Assembly (NCBI GenBank): GCA_021776075.1
Contig: JAJFGQ010000054.1
Location: 1 to 56,841, forward strand
Length of the DNA stretch: 56,841 nucleotides
Direction: 5' to 3'
Origin: Alphaproteobacteria bacterium
Lineage (GTDB): Bacteria; Pseudomonadota; Alphaproteobacteria; Micavibrionales; Micavibrionaceae
Shown: positions 17,128 to 25,533 of the stretch, one piece after another
How the letters are laid out: every line of letters begins with the position of its first letter
How positions within the stretch are numbered: position 1 is the stretch's first letter
Translations under genes and position numbers: made by a program
Notes under the pieces: generated by a model
The model's input: the letters and a program-made list of their open reading frames with translations, nothing else
Databases searched by the model: none
Told to the model about the DNA's origin: nothing

Positions 17128-17982
17128 ATGACACAATCTGAAAAATTTATGGCAGGGAAACGCGGCTTAATTATGGGCGTAGCGAATGATCGTTCAATTG
17201 CCTGGGGAATAGCTAAAGCTGTGGCTTCACAAGGGGCGGAGCTTGCTTTTACGTATCAGGGCGAAGCTCTTGAAAAGCGCGTTCGACCGTTGGCAGATAG
17301 TCTGGATTCAAAGCTGGTGATGCCTTGCGATGTTACGGATGAGTCGAGTGTGGATGCTGTTTTTGATACTTTGGAAAAGGAATGGGGACAGATTGATTTT
17401 GTCGTTCATGCTATTGCCTTTTCGGACAAGAATGAACTGAACGGGCTTTATCTTGATACGACGCGGGAAAATTTCCAGCGTACGATGGATATATCCGTGT
17501 ATTCCTTTACGGCTGTTGCGCAACGGGCGACGAAATTGATGTCGGATGGCGGCAGCCTTTTGACCCTGAGCTATTATGGTGCGGAGCGTGTTATGCCGCA
17601 TTACAATGTGATGGGCGTGGCGAAAGCGGCGCTGGAGGCTTCCGTACGTTATCTGGCGGCTGACCTTGGGTCGGATGGTATTCGTGTGAATGCGATTTCT
17701 GCGGGCCCGATTAAAACACTTGCCGCCAGCGGTGTGGGTGATTTTCGCTATATCCTGAAATGGAATGAGTTGAATGCGCCGTTGAAACGGAATGTCACGA
17801 TTGATGAAGTCGGTAATTCGGCCTTGTTCCTGCTGAGCGATTTGGGGAGCGGTGTAACGGGTGAGATTATGCATGTGGATTCCGGGTTTCATACGGTTGG
17901 TATGGTGTCTGTTGATTCTGCTGCGGAAACGGCCACTTTGCTGCAAAGTATTGCCCACAGGGCGAAAGACCAGGCGGCGTAG
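17128..17982 (+). CDS. fabI: Enoyl-[acyl-carrier-protein] reductase FabI (NADH)
   Basis: Short-chain dehydrogenase that completes fatty-acid elongation cycles, 284 aa. [20 protein letters not shown] is the characteristic FabI cofactor-binding start. The catalytic pair sits in [20 protein letters not shown] and its continuation AKAALEAS, with the Tyr-x6-Lys spacing specific to FabI. The motif [16 protein letters not shown] follows. ATG 17128 gives the family-like N-terminus; a TTG at 17113 is in frame. aroC starts five bases after the stop, so the two are co-transcribed. Confidence 0.97.
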   Translation: MTQSEKFMAGKRGLIMGVANDRSIAWGIAKAVASQGAELAFTYQGEALEKRVRPLADSLDSKLVMPCDVTDESSVDAVFDTLEKEWGQIDFVVHAIAFSDKNELNGLYLDTTRENFQRTMDISVYSFTAVAQRATKLMSDGGSLLTLSYYGAERVMPHYNVMGVAKAALEASVRYLAADLGSDGIRVNAISAGPIKTLAASGVGDFRYILKWNELNAPLKRNVTIDEVGNSALFLLSDLGSGVTGEIMHVDSGFHTVGMVSVDSAAETATLLQSIAHRAKDQAA

Positions 17983-17987
17983 CGCGT

Positions 17988-19073
17988 ATGAGCGGGAACC
18001 GTTTCGGAACACTGTTTCAATATCAGAGCTGGGGAGAAAGTCACGGCCCGGCTATCGGCTGTGTCGTGGATGGTGTGCCGCCGCGTATTCCCCTGAGTGA
18101 AGAGGATATTCAAAAATATCTTGATCGCCGCCGTCCGGGGCAGTCGCGTCATGTAACCCAACGTAAAGAAGCCGATCAGGTGCAAATCCTCTCCGGTGTG
18201 TTTGAGGGCCTGACAACGGGAACGCCCATCAGCCTGCTCATTCATAATACAGACGCGAAATCCAAAGATTACGATGACATAAAAGACAAATTCCGGCCCG
18301 GTCATGCGGACTTTACTTATCAGGCCAAATACGGCCTCCGCGATTATCGGGGCGGCGGGCGCTCTTCGGCACGGGAAACGGCTATGCGTGTTGCTGCCGG
18401 GGCTGTGGCGCGGAAAGTTCTGGAAGCGCAGATTGGCGAGTCCGTGTCCATTCGTGGTGCTGTCGTTCAAATCGGTCCGCATAAGGCCAACACCGATAAC
18501 TGGGATTGGAGCGCGCGGGATGATAATCCGTTCTGGAGCCCTGATGCTGCTATTGTCGGTCCATGGGAAAGTTTTCTTGATGAAAAGCGTAAAGCGGGTT
18601 CGAGTGCCGGCGCTGTGGTCGAAGTCCATGCCGGTGGCTTTCCTGCCGGATTGGGCGCTCCTGTTTATGACAGGCTGGATGCTGATCTGGCAAAGGCACT
18701 GATGTCTATTAATGCGGCCAAAGCTGTAGAAATCGGCAATGGCTTTGACTCTGTGGCGCTGGGCGGTGAAGAAAACGGCGATGAAATACGCCGGGGAGAC
18801 GATGGGCAACCCGTCTTTCAATCGAATAATGCAGGCGGTATTCTGGGCGGGATTTCGACGGGACAGGATATTGTTTCCCGTGTGGCGTTTAAGCCGACCA
18901 GTTCCATTTTGACACCGATGCAAACTATTGACGTCGATGGCAACGAAACCGAGATCGTGACAAAGGGCCGTCATGATCCTTGTGTCGGTATTCGGGGTGT
19001 TCCGGTGGCCGAAGCTATGGTAGCCTGCGTTCTGGCCGATCACTGGCTCAGACACAAAGCGCAATGCCTTTAG
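17988..19073 (+). CDS. aroC: Chorismate synthase
   Basis: Last common enzyme of the shikimate pathway, converting EPSP to chorismate with reduced FMN, 361 aa, normal length. Signatures: [17 protein letters not shown] (chorismate synthase signature 1), [28 protein letters not shown] followed by [17 protein letters not shown] (signature 2 region), and [12 protein letters not shown]. It follows fabI closely; sppA begins 28 bases later on the same strand. Confidence 0.97.
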   Translation: MSGNRFGTLFQYQSWGESHGPAIGCVVDGVPPRIPLSEEDIQKYLDRRRPGQSRHVTQRKEADQVQILSGVFEGLTTGTPISLLIHNTDAKSKDYDDIKDKFRPGHADFTYQAKYGLRDYRGGGRSSARETAMRVAAGAVARKVLEAQIGESVSIRGAVVQIGPHKANTDNWDWSARDDNPFWSPDAAIVGPWESFLDEKRKAGSSAGAVVEVHAGGFPAGLGAPVYDRLDADLAKALMSINAAKAVEIGNGFDSVALGGEENGDEIRRGDDGQPVFQSNNAGGILGGISTGQDIVSRVAFKPTSSILTPMQTIDVDGNETEIVTKGRHDPCVGIRGVPVAEAMVACVLADHWLRHKAQCL

Positions 19074-19101
19074 ACGGGGCCTTTAGATAGGAACATCTCA
19101 T

Positions 19102-20964
19102 ATGTCCGAAACTGAAACACCGGAAAAACCGCCAAAGTCTCCCAAGCCGAAAAAGAAGAAGAAAAAACGCTCTCTTCTGGGTGTTTTGGGAACGGCGCTG
19201 AAGCGCACTTGTACGTTGATTGGTGCGCTTGTTCTGTTTTCGGCCTTTATGGGAGCGATGGCGACGACGGCTATTATGGAGTCCTCTGCGCCGACATTGC
19301 CCGATCAGTTTGTCTTGTCTCTCCCTTTGAAGGGAGTCACGGAATATGAAGGCAATACCGGCTATTATCCTTTGGCGGAGAAATATCCGACTGTGCGTGA
19401 AATTGTTGATGCGCTGGATTATGCCCGCACAGATAACCGGGTGAAAGGCTTTGTCACGGTGATGAAGAGCGGTGGCGTGAATCTGGCGCAAATTCAGGAG
19501 ATACGGGCGGCCGTTCACCGTTTTCGTGAAAGCGGGAAGTTTGCCTATATCTATGCGGTGTCCTATGGCGATATGGGGCGCGGGTTGGGGACGTATTATC
19601 TGGCCTCGGCATTTGATGAAATCTGGATGCAGCCTGTCGGCATGTTGTCTGTGGCCGGTATTAAGGCGGAAGTTCCTTTTGTGCGGGATGTTCTGAACAA
19701 GATCGGCGTAGAGCCGCAGTTCTTTGCCCGGAAGGAATACAAGAACGTGTTTGAGAGCTTTTCGAAGACCGGCATGTCGGATGAAAGCCGGGAAATGACA
19801 TCCTCCATGATTGGCGATATGGCGCTTCATATCATGGACGGGATTTCCAAAGACCGTGCTATGAGCTTGCCGGTTTTGCAAACTCATGTTGATAAGGGGA
19901 TTTTCGTTGACCGGGAGGCTCTGGAGGCCAAGCTGGTTGATCGTCTGGATTATCTGGATGTTATGGAGTCCCATGTGAAGAAGATTGTAACGGGTGATCC
20001 TGAAAATCCCGATTTCAAATTCGTGAAGATGAAGCGCTATGTCCGGGCTATGGAGGCCGGGAAATCTGAGGGTGTTGCCGAGAAGCCGCTTGTGGCGCTG
20101 GTTTATATCGCCGGGACAATTGTGATGTCGGATAGCGGTAGCGGTTATGGCGGAAATCATGCTGTTGCGGACGATATTGCCTCTGACATTCTGGGCGCTG
20201 CCAATGATGAGGATATTCGCGCGATCGTTTTGCGTATTGATAGTCCCGGCGGTTCGCCGACAGCTTCGGAAGCCATTCGGCGGGCGATTGTCCGCGCCAA
20301 GGAAAAGGGCAAGACGATTATTGTGTCCATGGGCGGTGCGGCGGCTTCGGGCGGTTACTGGATTGCTGCCGATGCCGATTATATCTTTGCTTTGCCGGGA
20401 ACGTTGACCGGGTCTATCGGTGTTGCCGGCGGAAAGTTTGTGATGCAGGAGCTTTGGAACAAGCTGGGTGTGAATTGGGAGTCCGTACAGGTTGGCAAAA
20501 ATGCCGGTGTTTGGTCCCTGAACGAACCCTTTTCGGAAGCCGGTACGGAGCGCGTGAATGCCATGATGGATTCGATCTATGCGGCCTTTATTCACCGTGT
20601 GGCCGAGGGCCGTCATATGACTCCGGTACAGGTTGATGAAGTCGCCAGAGGCCGTGTCTGGACCGGGCGGCAGGCTGTTGGAAAAGGGTTGGTCGATGGA
20701 TTGGGCGGGCTGGATATGGCGTTGGATTACGTTGCCGGTCTGGTCGGTGCTGTAAACCGGGACGGGCTGAATGTTGTGATATTGCCCAAGCCGCAAACGC
20801 CGTTCGAGAAAATCGTGGAATTGGTGGAAACCCAAGTGAGCATGGGCGCGGCATTGAATATACAGGCGGCCCTGTTTCGTGTCATGGAGCCTTTCGCTGA
20901 TGCCGCGAACATACTAAGTCAGAAAGAAAATGTTCTGACACTGGAAACGCTTGATATTCACTAA
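19102..20964 (+). CDS. sppA: Signal peptide peptidase SppA, 67 kDa (two-domain) type
   Basis: Inner-membrane serine protease that degrades cleaved signal peptides, 620 aa. A Lys/Pro-rich cytoplasmic start (KSPKPKKKKKKRS) is followed by one TM helix (about 34-58). Two SppA-fold domains follow in tandem, as in the E. coli enzyme. The general-base lysine is predicted as Lys214 in ARKEYKNVFESF of the first domain, and the nucleophile as Ser416 in GGAAASGGYWIAADAD of the second, so both halves of the Ser/Lys dyad are kept. A 595-codon antisense frame over this gene is a shadow. Its stop overlaps the stop of the convergent HAD gene. Confidence 0.96.
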   Translation: MSETETPEKPPKSPKPKKKKKKRSLLGVLGTALKRTCTLIGALVLFSAFMGAMATTAIMESSAPTLPDQFVLSLPLKGVTEYEGNTGYYPLAEKYPTVREIVDALDYARTDNRVKGFVTVMKSGGVNLAQIQEIRAAVHRFRESGKFAYIYAVSYGDMGRGLGTYYLASAFDEIWMQPVGMLSVAGIKAEVPFVRDVLNKIGVEPQFFARKEYKNVFESFSKTGMSDESREMTSSMIGDMALHIMDGISKDRAMSLPVLQTHVDKGIFVDREALEAKLVDRLDYLDVMESHVKKIVTGDPENPDFKFVKMKRYVRAMEAGKSEGVAEKPLVALVYIAGTIVMSDSGSGYGGNHAVADDIASDILGAANDEDIRAIVLRIDSPGGSPTASEAIRRAIVRAKEKGKTIIVSMGGAAASGGYWIAADADYIFALPGTLTGSIGVAGGKFVMQELWNKLGVNWESVQVGKNAGVWSLNEPFSEAGTERVNAMMDSIYAAFIHRVAEGRHMTPVQVDEVARGRVWTGRQAVGKGLVDGLGGLDMALDYVAGLVGAVNRDGLNVVILPKPQTPFEKIVELVETQVSMGAALNIQAALFRVMEPFADAANILSQKENVLTLETLDIH

Positions 20965-21659
20965 CGCGGTTTTTCCAGCAACTCCCGTAAACGCAATTCC
21001 AGATCCGGCCAGGCCATGGTGACGTGGTCGGTGCTTATATTATGTTCCAGTATGGCGAGAGAAGCATGCAAGCCGTAGGCAATGGGCTGGATCGTGCAGG
21101 GCAGGTGTATTTCCGAGGCCAGAGCAGCCTTAACGTCTTTTTTTCTGTCGCCGATATACCAGATAACATCTTGATCGCCGGGCTGTTTCTTCATGCCTTT
21201 TAACACTTCAAGAAGCGGGTCGGGATAGGGCTTGGAGCGTTGAATGTCTTCCCGGAAGGTTGTGGCTTCGAAATAATGCTCCAACTCGAATTTTTTCAAT
21301 ATGTCGTGGCCGTAGCCTTTCCCCAGACCGTTGCTGACCAGTCCCATCCGTATATTCTGTTCCTGTAACAGATCGAGAATGGCGTAAATGCCGGGGCAGG
21401 GTTCCACGATTTCTTCAACCGGTTTCCGGCGGATTTTATGCATCGCCCGGTGAACCAGAAGTTTTTTACGTTTGCCGTGTCGGAATTCCACCATCGGCGC
21501 GTATGCGATTTTGCGCCTGAAGATGCGGGAAAAGAGTTTCGTGCATTTATGGGCAAAATCATCCAGCCGTTCCAGCACGTGCAGAAGCCACGGGTTAATG
21601 TGGCGTACAACGGTGCCGTCCATATCAAACAGGACAATCGTGGGTTTTTGCAGGCTCAT
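20961..21659 (-). CDS. HAD-superfamily hydrolase
   Basis: Predicted phosphatase of 232 aa. HAD motif I is VLFDMDGTVV (about residues 9-18), motif II lies in MGLVSNGLGKGYG, the motif III lysine in RSKPYPDPL, and motif IV in WYIGDRKKDVKAAL. An insert after motif I (about 25-80) is the cap and is unusually basic (FRRKIAYAPMVEFRHGKRKK). Substrate unknown; phosphoglycolate-phosphatase-like enzymes are the nearest type. It is the last gene of a tight three-gene operon with 21669-21803 and 21806-22273. Confidence 0.9.
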   Translation of the reverse strand: MSLQKPTIVLFDMDGTVVRHINPWLLHVLERLDDFAHKCTKLFSRIFRRKIAYAPMVEFRHGKRKKLLVHRAMHKIRRKPVEEIVEPCPGIYAILDLLQEQNIRMGLVSNGLGKGYGHDILKKFELEHYFEATTFREDIQRSKPYPDPLLEVLKGMKKQPGDQDVIWYIGDRKKDVKAALASEIHLPCTIQPIAYGLHASLAILEHNISTDHVTMAWPDLELRLRELLEKPR

Positions 21660-21668
21660 AAGCTTAAT

Positions 21669-21803
21669 CTATGCCTTTCTGTTGCAAAAAGTCGAGGAGT
21701 GTTTCGCCGGGCCAGTGGATTTCAGCCACGGCTTTTGGCGTTTGATGCGTTCGGCCTGTTCTTTGCGCCGTTTTGGCGGCCATCCTCTTGTTATTATTGT
21801 CAT
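21669..21803 (-). CDS. Small basic protein, 44 aa
   Basis: Short gene between two operon members. The product begins MTIITRGWPPKRRKEQAERI and continues KRQKPWLKSTGPAKHSS. This Pro-Pro-[KE]-RR-K-x-QAER-x-[KR]-x-xKPWLKSTGP pattern is one I know from many small hypothetical proteins of Alphaproteobacteria, usually next to a gene like the one upstream here. The ATG lies two bases after the stop of 21806-22273, and the stop is nine bases before the HAD start, so translational coupling is likely. The basic, possibly nucleic-acid-binding character is the only functional hint. Confidence 0.75.
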   Translation of the reverse strand: MTIITRGWPPKRRKEQAERIKRQKPWLKSTGPAKHSSTFCNRKA

Positions 21804-21805
21804 TT

Positions 21806-22273
21806 TTACAGTCCTTCAGTTTGTTCGTAGTTTTTTTCTTCCTGATAGTCCTTCCGGGATTTTAAAACGGCCAGTGTTTCAATCGCTATCCGGCATTGTC
21901 TTTGTGTCTGTAGTGCCAGCAGAATACGCGTATCATTGACGTAGTCAGGTACGGGGTTGCCGCTGCAACCATTGGCCGTCAAGGCTTTATTGAGGAGACG
22001 GGCGAAAAGGGAATCCAGCACTTGCACCTGCGTAAAAAGCAAATGCGCTCCATCACCATCGGCGGTAAAGGCGTTATGCAGTTCGGACAGCATTTGATCG
22101 GCTGTCAGCGTTTTATCAGAAGAGCGCTGGCAGGCAATAATGCTCTGTATGGCCTGTTGTTGGGCGAAAGGAATGTAGGACGGGGTATCAAGAGAAAGAT
22201 CCGGCGGGACGTTTCCCTTGTCTTCTGCTAGCTCCGGTGTAGAGAGAGGCAGGTTCATGTCATCATTGTTCAT
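21806..22273 (-). CDS. Hypothetical protein, 155 aa
   Basis: Function unknown. The N-terminal 30 residues are acidic and Pro-rich. The rest is helical, with LLFTQVQVLDSLFARLLNKA and LLALQTQRQCRIAIETLAVL followed by KSRKD. This helix pair is typical of small alphaproteobacterial hypotheticals that sit just upstream of the KPWLKSTGP-type small gene, as here. It is the first gene of the operon. No signal peptide, TM segment or catalytic motif is visible. No clear ribosome binding site precedes ATG 22273; Met6 is another possible start. Confidence 0.75.
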   Translation of the reverse strand: MNNDDMNLPLSTPELAEDKGNVPPDLSLDTPSYIPFAQQQAIQSIIACQRSSDKTLTADQMLSELHNAFTADGDGAHLLFTQVQVLDSLFARLLNKALTANGCSGNPVPDYVNDTRILLALQTQRQCRIAIETLAVLKSRKDYQEEKNYEQTEGL

Positions 22274-22327
22274 TTTGATAGTATAGGAAAATATTCCTGT
22301 AATGTCAAGTTTTTAATGTCGAGTTTT

Positions 22328-22510
22328 TATCGTCAGTCTCATTAAAAATAAGACAAAATTGTCACCCCCGCGACGCGCGTAGCTCGTTTAAACGGCGGGG
22401 GTCTGTTTATGAGCGCAGCATAGCTGCGCACTCTTTGTTTTGCCGGGTTTTGCCGGATGCCCGCACAAGGCGGGCATGACAATGTCTTATTCTTAATGAG
22501 CATTACAATA
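22328..22510. repeat. MITE-like element, copy C (complete)
   Basis: The only copy with both ends in view, 183 bases. The left end runs TATCGTCAGTCTCATTAAAA then ATAAGACA; the right end is its inverse, TGTCTTATTCTTAAT through to CAATA at 22510. The two ends match over about 28 positions with about seven differences. Inside are CACCCCCGCGACG...GGCGGGGGTCTG and GCCGGATGCCCGC...GCGGGCATGAC arms shared with copies A and B but in reverse orientation. The ends begin and finish with TA, as for elements moved by IS630/mariner-type transposases. No coding capacity. It sits at the 5' end of the 22274-22761 gap. Confidence 0.8.
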
Positions 22511-22761
22511 AATCATGCTATGCAGCAAAATATGTTGACATTTATGAAAAAACGTGACATTGTCCGCCTCAGTTTGAGATGGTGCTCTTACAAACAGAGC
22601 TTTTAATAAAGTATCTTTTAATAGATGCGTGAGCCTTAAAATTCACCTTTCCTGAAAAGTTCAGTTTTAATCTGTCGAACTATATGAAAGAGACATGACC
22701 TGCATGGTGCAGGTTCGTGCCTTCTATGACTGATGTTTTTCTTGAAAGGAAACACAATATA
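22511..22761 (+). promoter_or_regulatory. Upstream region and likely leader of the helicase gene
   Basis: The rest of a 488-base gene-free gap. TTGACA at about 22534 is a candidate -35, with a poor -10. GCTCT...AGAGC (22583-22600) followed by TTTT forms a small terminator-like hairpin. ACCTGC-ATGGT-GCAGGT (22698-22714) forms a perfect six-pair hairpin 47 bases before the start. A long structured leader is a known feature of some cold-induced DEAD-box helicase genes, so post-transcriptional control is possible. This is inference only. Confidence 0.35.
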
Positions 22762-24060
22762 ATGAAAAATTTTGAAGGCTTTGGCCTCAACCCTGCGCTG
22801 GCGGAATCACTGGTGCGTATGAAATACACTGTACCGACTCCCATTCAGGCACAGGCGATACCCTTGGCTCTTCAGGGCCGGGATATTATGGGCTCGGCCC
22901 AGACCGGAACCGGTAAGACGGCGGCTTTTGCCATTCCGTTGATCGAGTCACTTTTGAAGAATCCCCGGGGGTCGGCACTTGTCCTGACGCCGACACGGGA
23001 ACTTGGTAAGCAGATTATGGACATCATGCACCAGTTGCTGGGTTACAAAAGCAAGATTAACACGGCTTTTTTGATTGGCGGCGAGTCTATGGGCAAGCAG
23101 TTTGCACAGTTGAAGCAGCAGCCACGCCTTATCGTGGGCACACCGGGCCGGATTAACGACCATCTGGAACGCGGCAGTTTGAAATTACATGATACCGGTT
23201 TTCTGGTTCTTGATGAAACAGACCGGATGCTGGATATGGGCTTTAGTGTTCAGATTGACCGGATTATTAAATATCTCCCGGCAAAACGGCAGACTTTGAT
23301 GTTCTCCGCGACCTTACCGAAAAACATTGTGAAACTGTCTGACGGTTACCTGAATAATCCGGAACGCATCTCTGTGGGCTCGACCATTAATCCTTCTGAG
23401 AACATCAAGCAGGAAATTATCCGCGTGACTGATGAAGGGAAGTATGCCGAGCTTGTGCGCGAGCTTGATCTTCGTAAGGGGTCCATTGTTATTTTTGTGA
23501 AGACAAAATACGGGACGGAACGATTGGCTAAAAAACTGAACAATGAAGATTTTAGTGCCGATGCCATCCATGGCGATCTGAAGCAAAGCCGCCGTGATCG
23601 TGTTATCAGAGAGTTTCGCAAGAAAGCATACAGGATACTGGTTGCCACCGATGTTGCTTGCCGGGGTCTTGATATTCCGCATATCGAACATGTGATTAAT
23701 TATGATTTGCCGCAAGTGCCGGAAGATTACATTCACCGTATTGGCAGGACAGCGCGTGCCGGAGCGGAAGGATCGGCTTTGTGCCTGATCTCACCGCAGG
23801 ATGGCCGTAAATGGCATGCTATTGAAGAGCTGATGAATCCCGGTCAAAAGAGAAAAGGCGCGCCTCCTCCTCATAGAGGCAAAAGAAGACGTCCCGGAAA
23901 GCCTTCTGGCAAGGTGGGCGGCAATGCTGCGAATAATACGAGTAAATATGCGCCTAAAAAAGGCCCTGGCAGCGGTCACAAAAACGGCCCTAACAACGGC
24001 CCTAAAAATGGCAAGAGCAAGTTTTACGGCAACAAGAAAAAGAGCCGTATTGCTGCGTAA
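22762..24060 (+). CDS. DEAD-box-family ATP-dependent RNA helicase (DETD variant)
   Basis: RNA helicase of 432 aa, RhlE-like. The Q motif lies in FEGFGLNPALAESL...TPIQAQAIPLAL, motif I in AQTGTGKT, Ia in PTRELGKQ, Ib in TPGR. Motif II reads DETD rather than DEAD. Motif III is SAT, and motif VI HRIGRTARAG. The C-terminal about 75 residues are basic and Gly/Asn/Lys-rich (KKGPGSGHKNGPNNGPKNGK), as in cold-shock and ribosome-assembly helicases. ATG 22762 has AGGA upstream and starts right at the Q-motif region; an in-frame ATG at 22717 is less likely. Confidence 0.94.
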   Translation: MKNFEGFGLNPALAESLVRMKYTVPTPIQAQAIPLALQGRDIMGSAQTGTGKTAAFAIPLIESLLKNPRGSALVLTPTRELGKQIMDIMHQLLGYKSKINTAFLIGGESMGKQFAQLKQQPRLIVGTPGRINDHLERGSLKLHDTGFLVLDETDRMLDMGFSVQIDRIIKYLPAKRQTLMFSATLPKNIVKLSDGYLNNPERISVGSTINPSENIKQEIIRVTDEGKYAELVRELDLRKGSIVIFVKTKYGTERLAKKLNNEDFSADAIHGDLKQSRRDRVIREFRKKAYRILVATDVACRGLDIPHIEHVINYDLPQVPEDYIHRIGRTARAGAEGSALCLISPQDGRKWHAIEELMNPGQKRKGAPPPHRGKRRRPGKPSGKVGGNAANNTSKYAPKKGPGSGHKNGPNNGPKNGKSKFYGNKKKSRIAA

Positions 24061-24069
24061 TCAAGGCTT

Positions 24070-24381
24070 CTATGTCGGACCCGGTTTTTTTATCTGAAGA
24101 GGCTTGGGTTTTGTTGGATCAATGTTAAGGGCGTCAAAGGCTTTTTGGCGCTCTTCATCCGTCTTGAAAGTAAGGACTAGGCTGTCCGGATAACGGTCTG
24201 TTTCTGTTTTCTGGCCATAAATGGTGATTGTACGGTCACCGTTCTTTTCATCGTCGTGAAAATAAACATAGCCAATAGCTTTGCGCCGGATATAATTTGC
24301 TCTGTTGAGACTGCGGGGACAGAGACTGCGGGGACACGAGACTGCGGGGACACAATAACCATTGTGTCCCCAAACTTGCAT
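24070..24381 (-). CDS. Small hypothetical protein with a repeat-derived N-terminus
   Basis: Function unknown, 103 aa. The C-terminal about 75 residues look like a compact domain (IGYVYFHDDEKNGDRTITIY and DSLVLTFKTDEERQKAFDAL). The first about 28 residues (MQVWGHNGYCVPAVSCPRSL and CPRSLN) are translated from the GTGTCCCCGCAGTCTC direct repeats and hairpin at 24307-24371. GAGGA four bases before ATG 24381 makes this start usable. No in-frame ATG exists after the repeats, so the original start may have been displaced by repeat insertion. It follows the M48 gene by 36 bases. The reading frame is convincing after the repeats and doubtful within them. Confidence 0.6.
   Translation of the reverse strand: MQVWGHNGYCVPAVSCPRSLCPRSLNRANYIRRKAIGYVYFHDDEKNGDRTITIYGQKTETDRYPDSLVLTFKTDEERQKAFDALNIDPTKPKPLQIKKPGPT
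24307..24371. repeat. Triple GAGACTGCGGGGACA repeat plus 11-bp hairpin
   Basis: Three head-to-tail units of 15-16 bases (24307, 24322, 24338), the last merging into a perfect hairpin, GGGGACACAAT-aacc-ATTGTGTCCCC (24346-24371). GGGGACACAAT-type ends recall repeats linked to IS200/RAYT-type transposases, but no transposase is nearby. Three adjacent units without spacers exclude a CRISPR array. Confidence 0.8.
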
Positions 24382-24417
24382 GTCCTCAAAGGTGCTAAAA
24401 ACGTCTGGTCAGGGTTC

Positions 24418-25395
24418 TCATGTCGGTTCCGGTTTATCGGGTGCCGGAAGGCGTTTTGTTACCGTGCCGTTAGCGGCATCTATGAAGAGGTTCCGTACTG
24501 TGTGGCCTTGTGCGTTTTTGAGGTTGATCGTAACCGGTTCACTGTTGCCGCTGCTTTTATTAAAGGCTTTTGCCAGTCCCAGAATACGGTCTGCCCCTAT
24601 GGGGTGGGAGGACAAAGCATTTTGCCGCCATGTTGGTTTTTTGTCGTATTCCGGGGTGGTTTTTCTGTAAGCGGTCACCGCGGGTTCAAGTGCGCCAGTC
24701 ATTTGAATGGCTTCATGGTCTGCCCGGTATTCCTGCGTCCGGCTCACCAGTTTTTGTAATGCTGTTTGTGCGTAGTAATAAGCGGTGTGTCCCGCGACGA
24801 CGGCCATTTGCTTTGAGAAGAGCGCGAGGGATATCCATGGTGCCTGTACGGTCATGGACACAACGGAAACCGTGGCTAAAAAGGCATTGAAGCGGGGAAT
24901 GACGCTAAGATAACCGGAGCTGATGTCATGGTTTTTTATGTGAGAAAGCTCATGCGCCAGCACAAAGCGCAGTTCTTTGTCATCAAGGTTATCCACGAGT
25001 TCCTGCCCGATATAGACTTGTTCCGTGAGCACGGCTGCATTGTTAGTGACGCCGCCTTTATAGACATAGGCTTTGATTTTTCTTTTCAGCCCGGCTTTCA
25101 GGGCCAGATCATCGGTCATTTTTTGTATGGAGTCGGGTGCTTTGGTCGCTTTGCGCATGATAAGGCCGCGCATAACGGCACGGGATAAAAGCATCGGGAC
25201 TTCTTTTATATAGGGAATACGCATGCTCAGGGCGATGCCGGATACGATACCAAGATGTTTTAATATGCCGTTCATGCCCGCAGTTGGCAGGTTCAAAAAA
25301 ATATGCGGGATATAGGATGCAAGCAGAATGGCGCCGATTTTCAAGCTATCGCTGTGTGCCTGAAGCTCTTTTTTCCATTTTTTTGACATAAACAT
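24418..25395 (-). CDS. M48-family zinc metallopeptidase
   Basis: Membrane-associated metalloprotease of about 325 aa, HtpX/Ste24-like. The zinc site is HELSH in LRFVLAHELSHIKNHD, and the third ligand is the Glu of SRTQEYRADHEAI. The later SSHP motif is also family-typical. Hydrophobic segments lie near residues 20-65 and around 180-210. The product lacks a signal peptide. A TTG at 25431 is in frame, but ATG 25395 or 25389 (MSKKWKKEL) is more plausible. It diverges from the pilus cluster. The family is certain; the substrate (often misfolded membrane proteins) is inferred. Confidence 0.92.
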   Translation of the reverse strand: MFMSKKWKKELQAHSDSLKIGAILLASYIPHIFLNLPTAGMNGILKHLGIVSGIALSMRIPYIKEVPMLLSRAVMRGLIMRKATKAPDSIQKMTDDLALKAGLKRKIKAYVYKGGVTNNAAVLTEQVYIGQELVDNLDDKELRFVLAHELSHIKNHDISSGYLSVIPRFNAFLATVSVVSMTVQAPWISLALFSKQMAVVAGHTAYYYAQTALQKLVSRTQEYRADHEAIQMTGALEPAVTAYRKTTPEYDKKPTWRQNALSSHPIGADRILGLAKAFNKSSGNSEPVTINLKNAQGHTVRNLFIDAANGTVTKRLPAPDKPEPT

Positions 25396-25533
25396 AGGTT
25401 GTTTTCTAAAGTTTTGCTTTTCGGATGTCAAATTTTTTTATCCTTTGTGTTATGCTTTTCTTTAACCTTTTTGCTTTAAACCTATTTAATAGCGGGTGGT
25501 TTCAGAGTAATTTCACAGGGTATGTAATCAATT

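Noticed and set aside
19048-20835. 595-codon open frame antisense to sppA, and similar long antisense frames over aroC (17889-19064) and fabI (17308-18012)
   Set aside because: The sense genes are full-length, well-conserved enzymes. The antisense translations show no domain, signal or start-site support, and arise from sense codon bias.
24307-24371. Direct repeats as a CRISPR array
   Set aside because: Three adjacent 15-16 base units with no spacers, and no cas genes.
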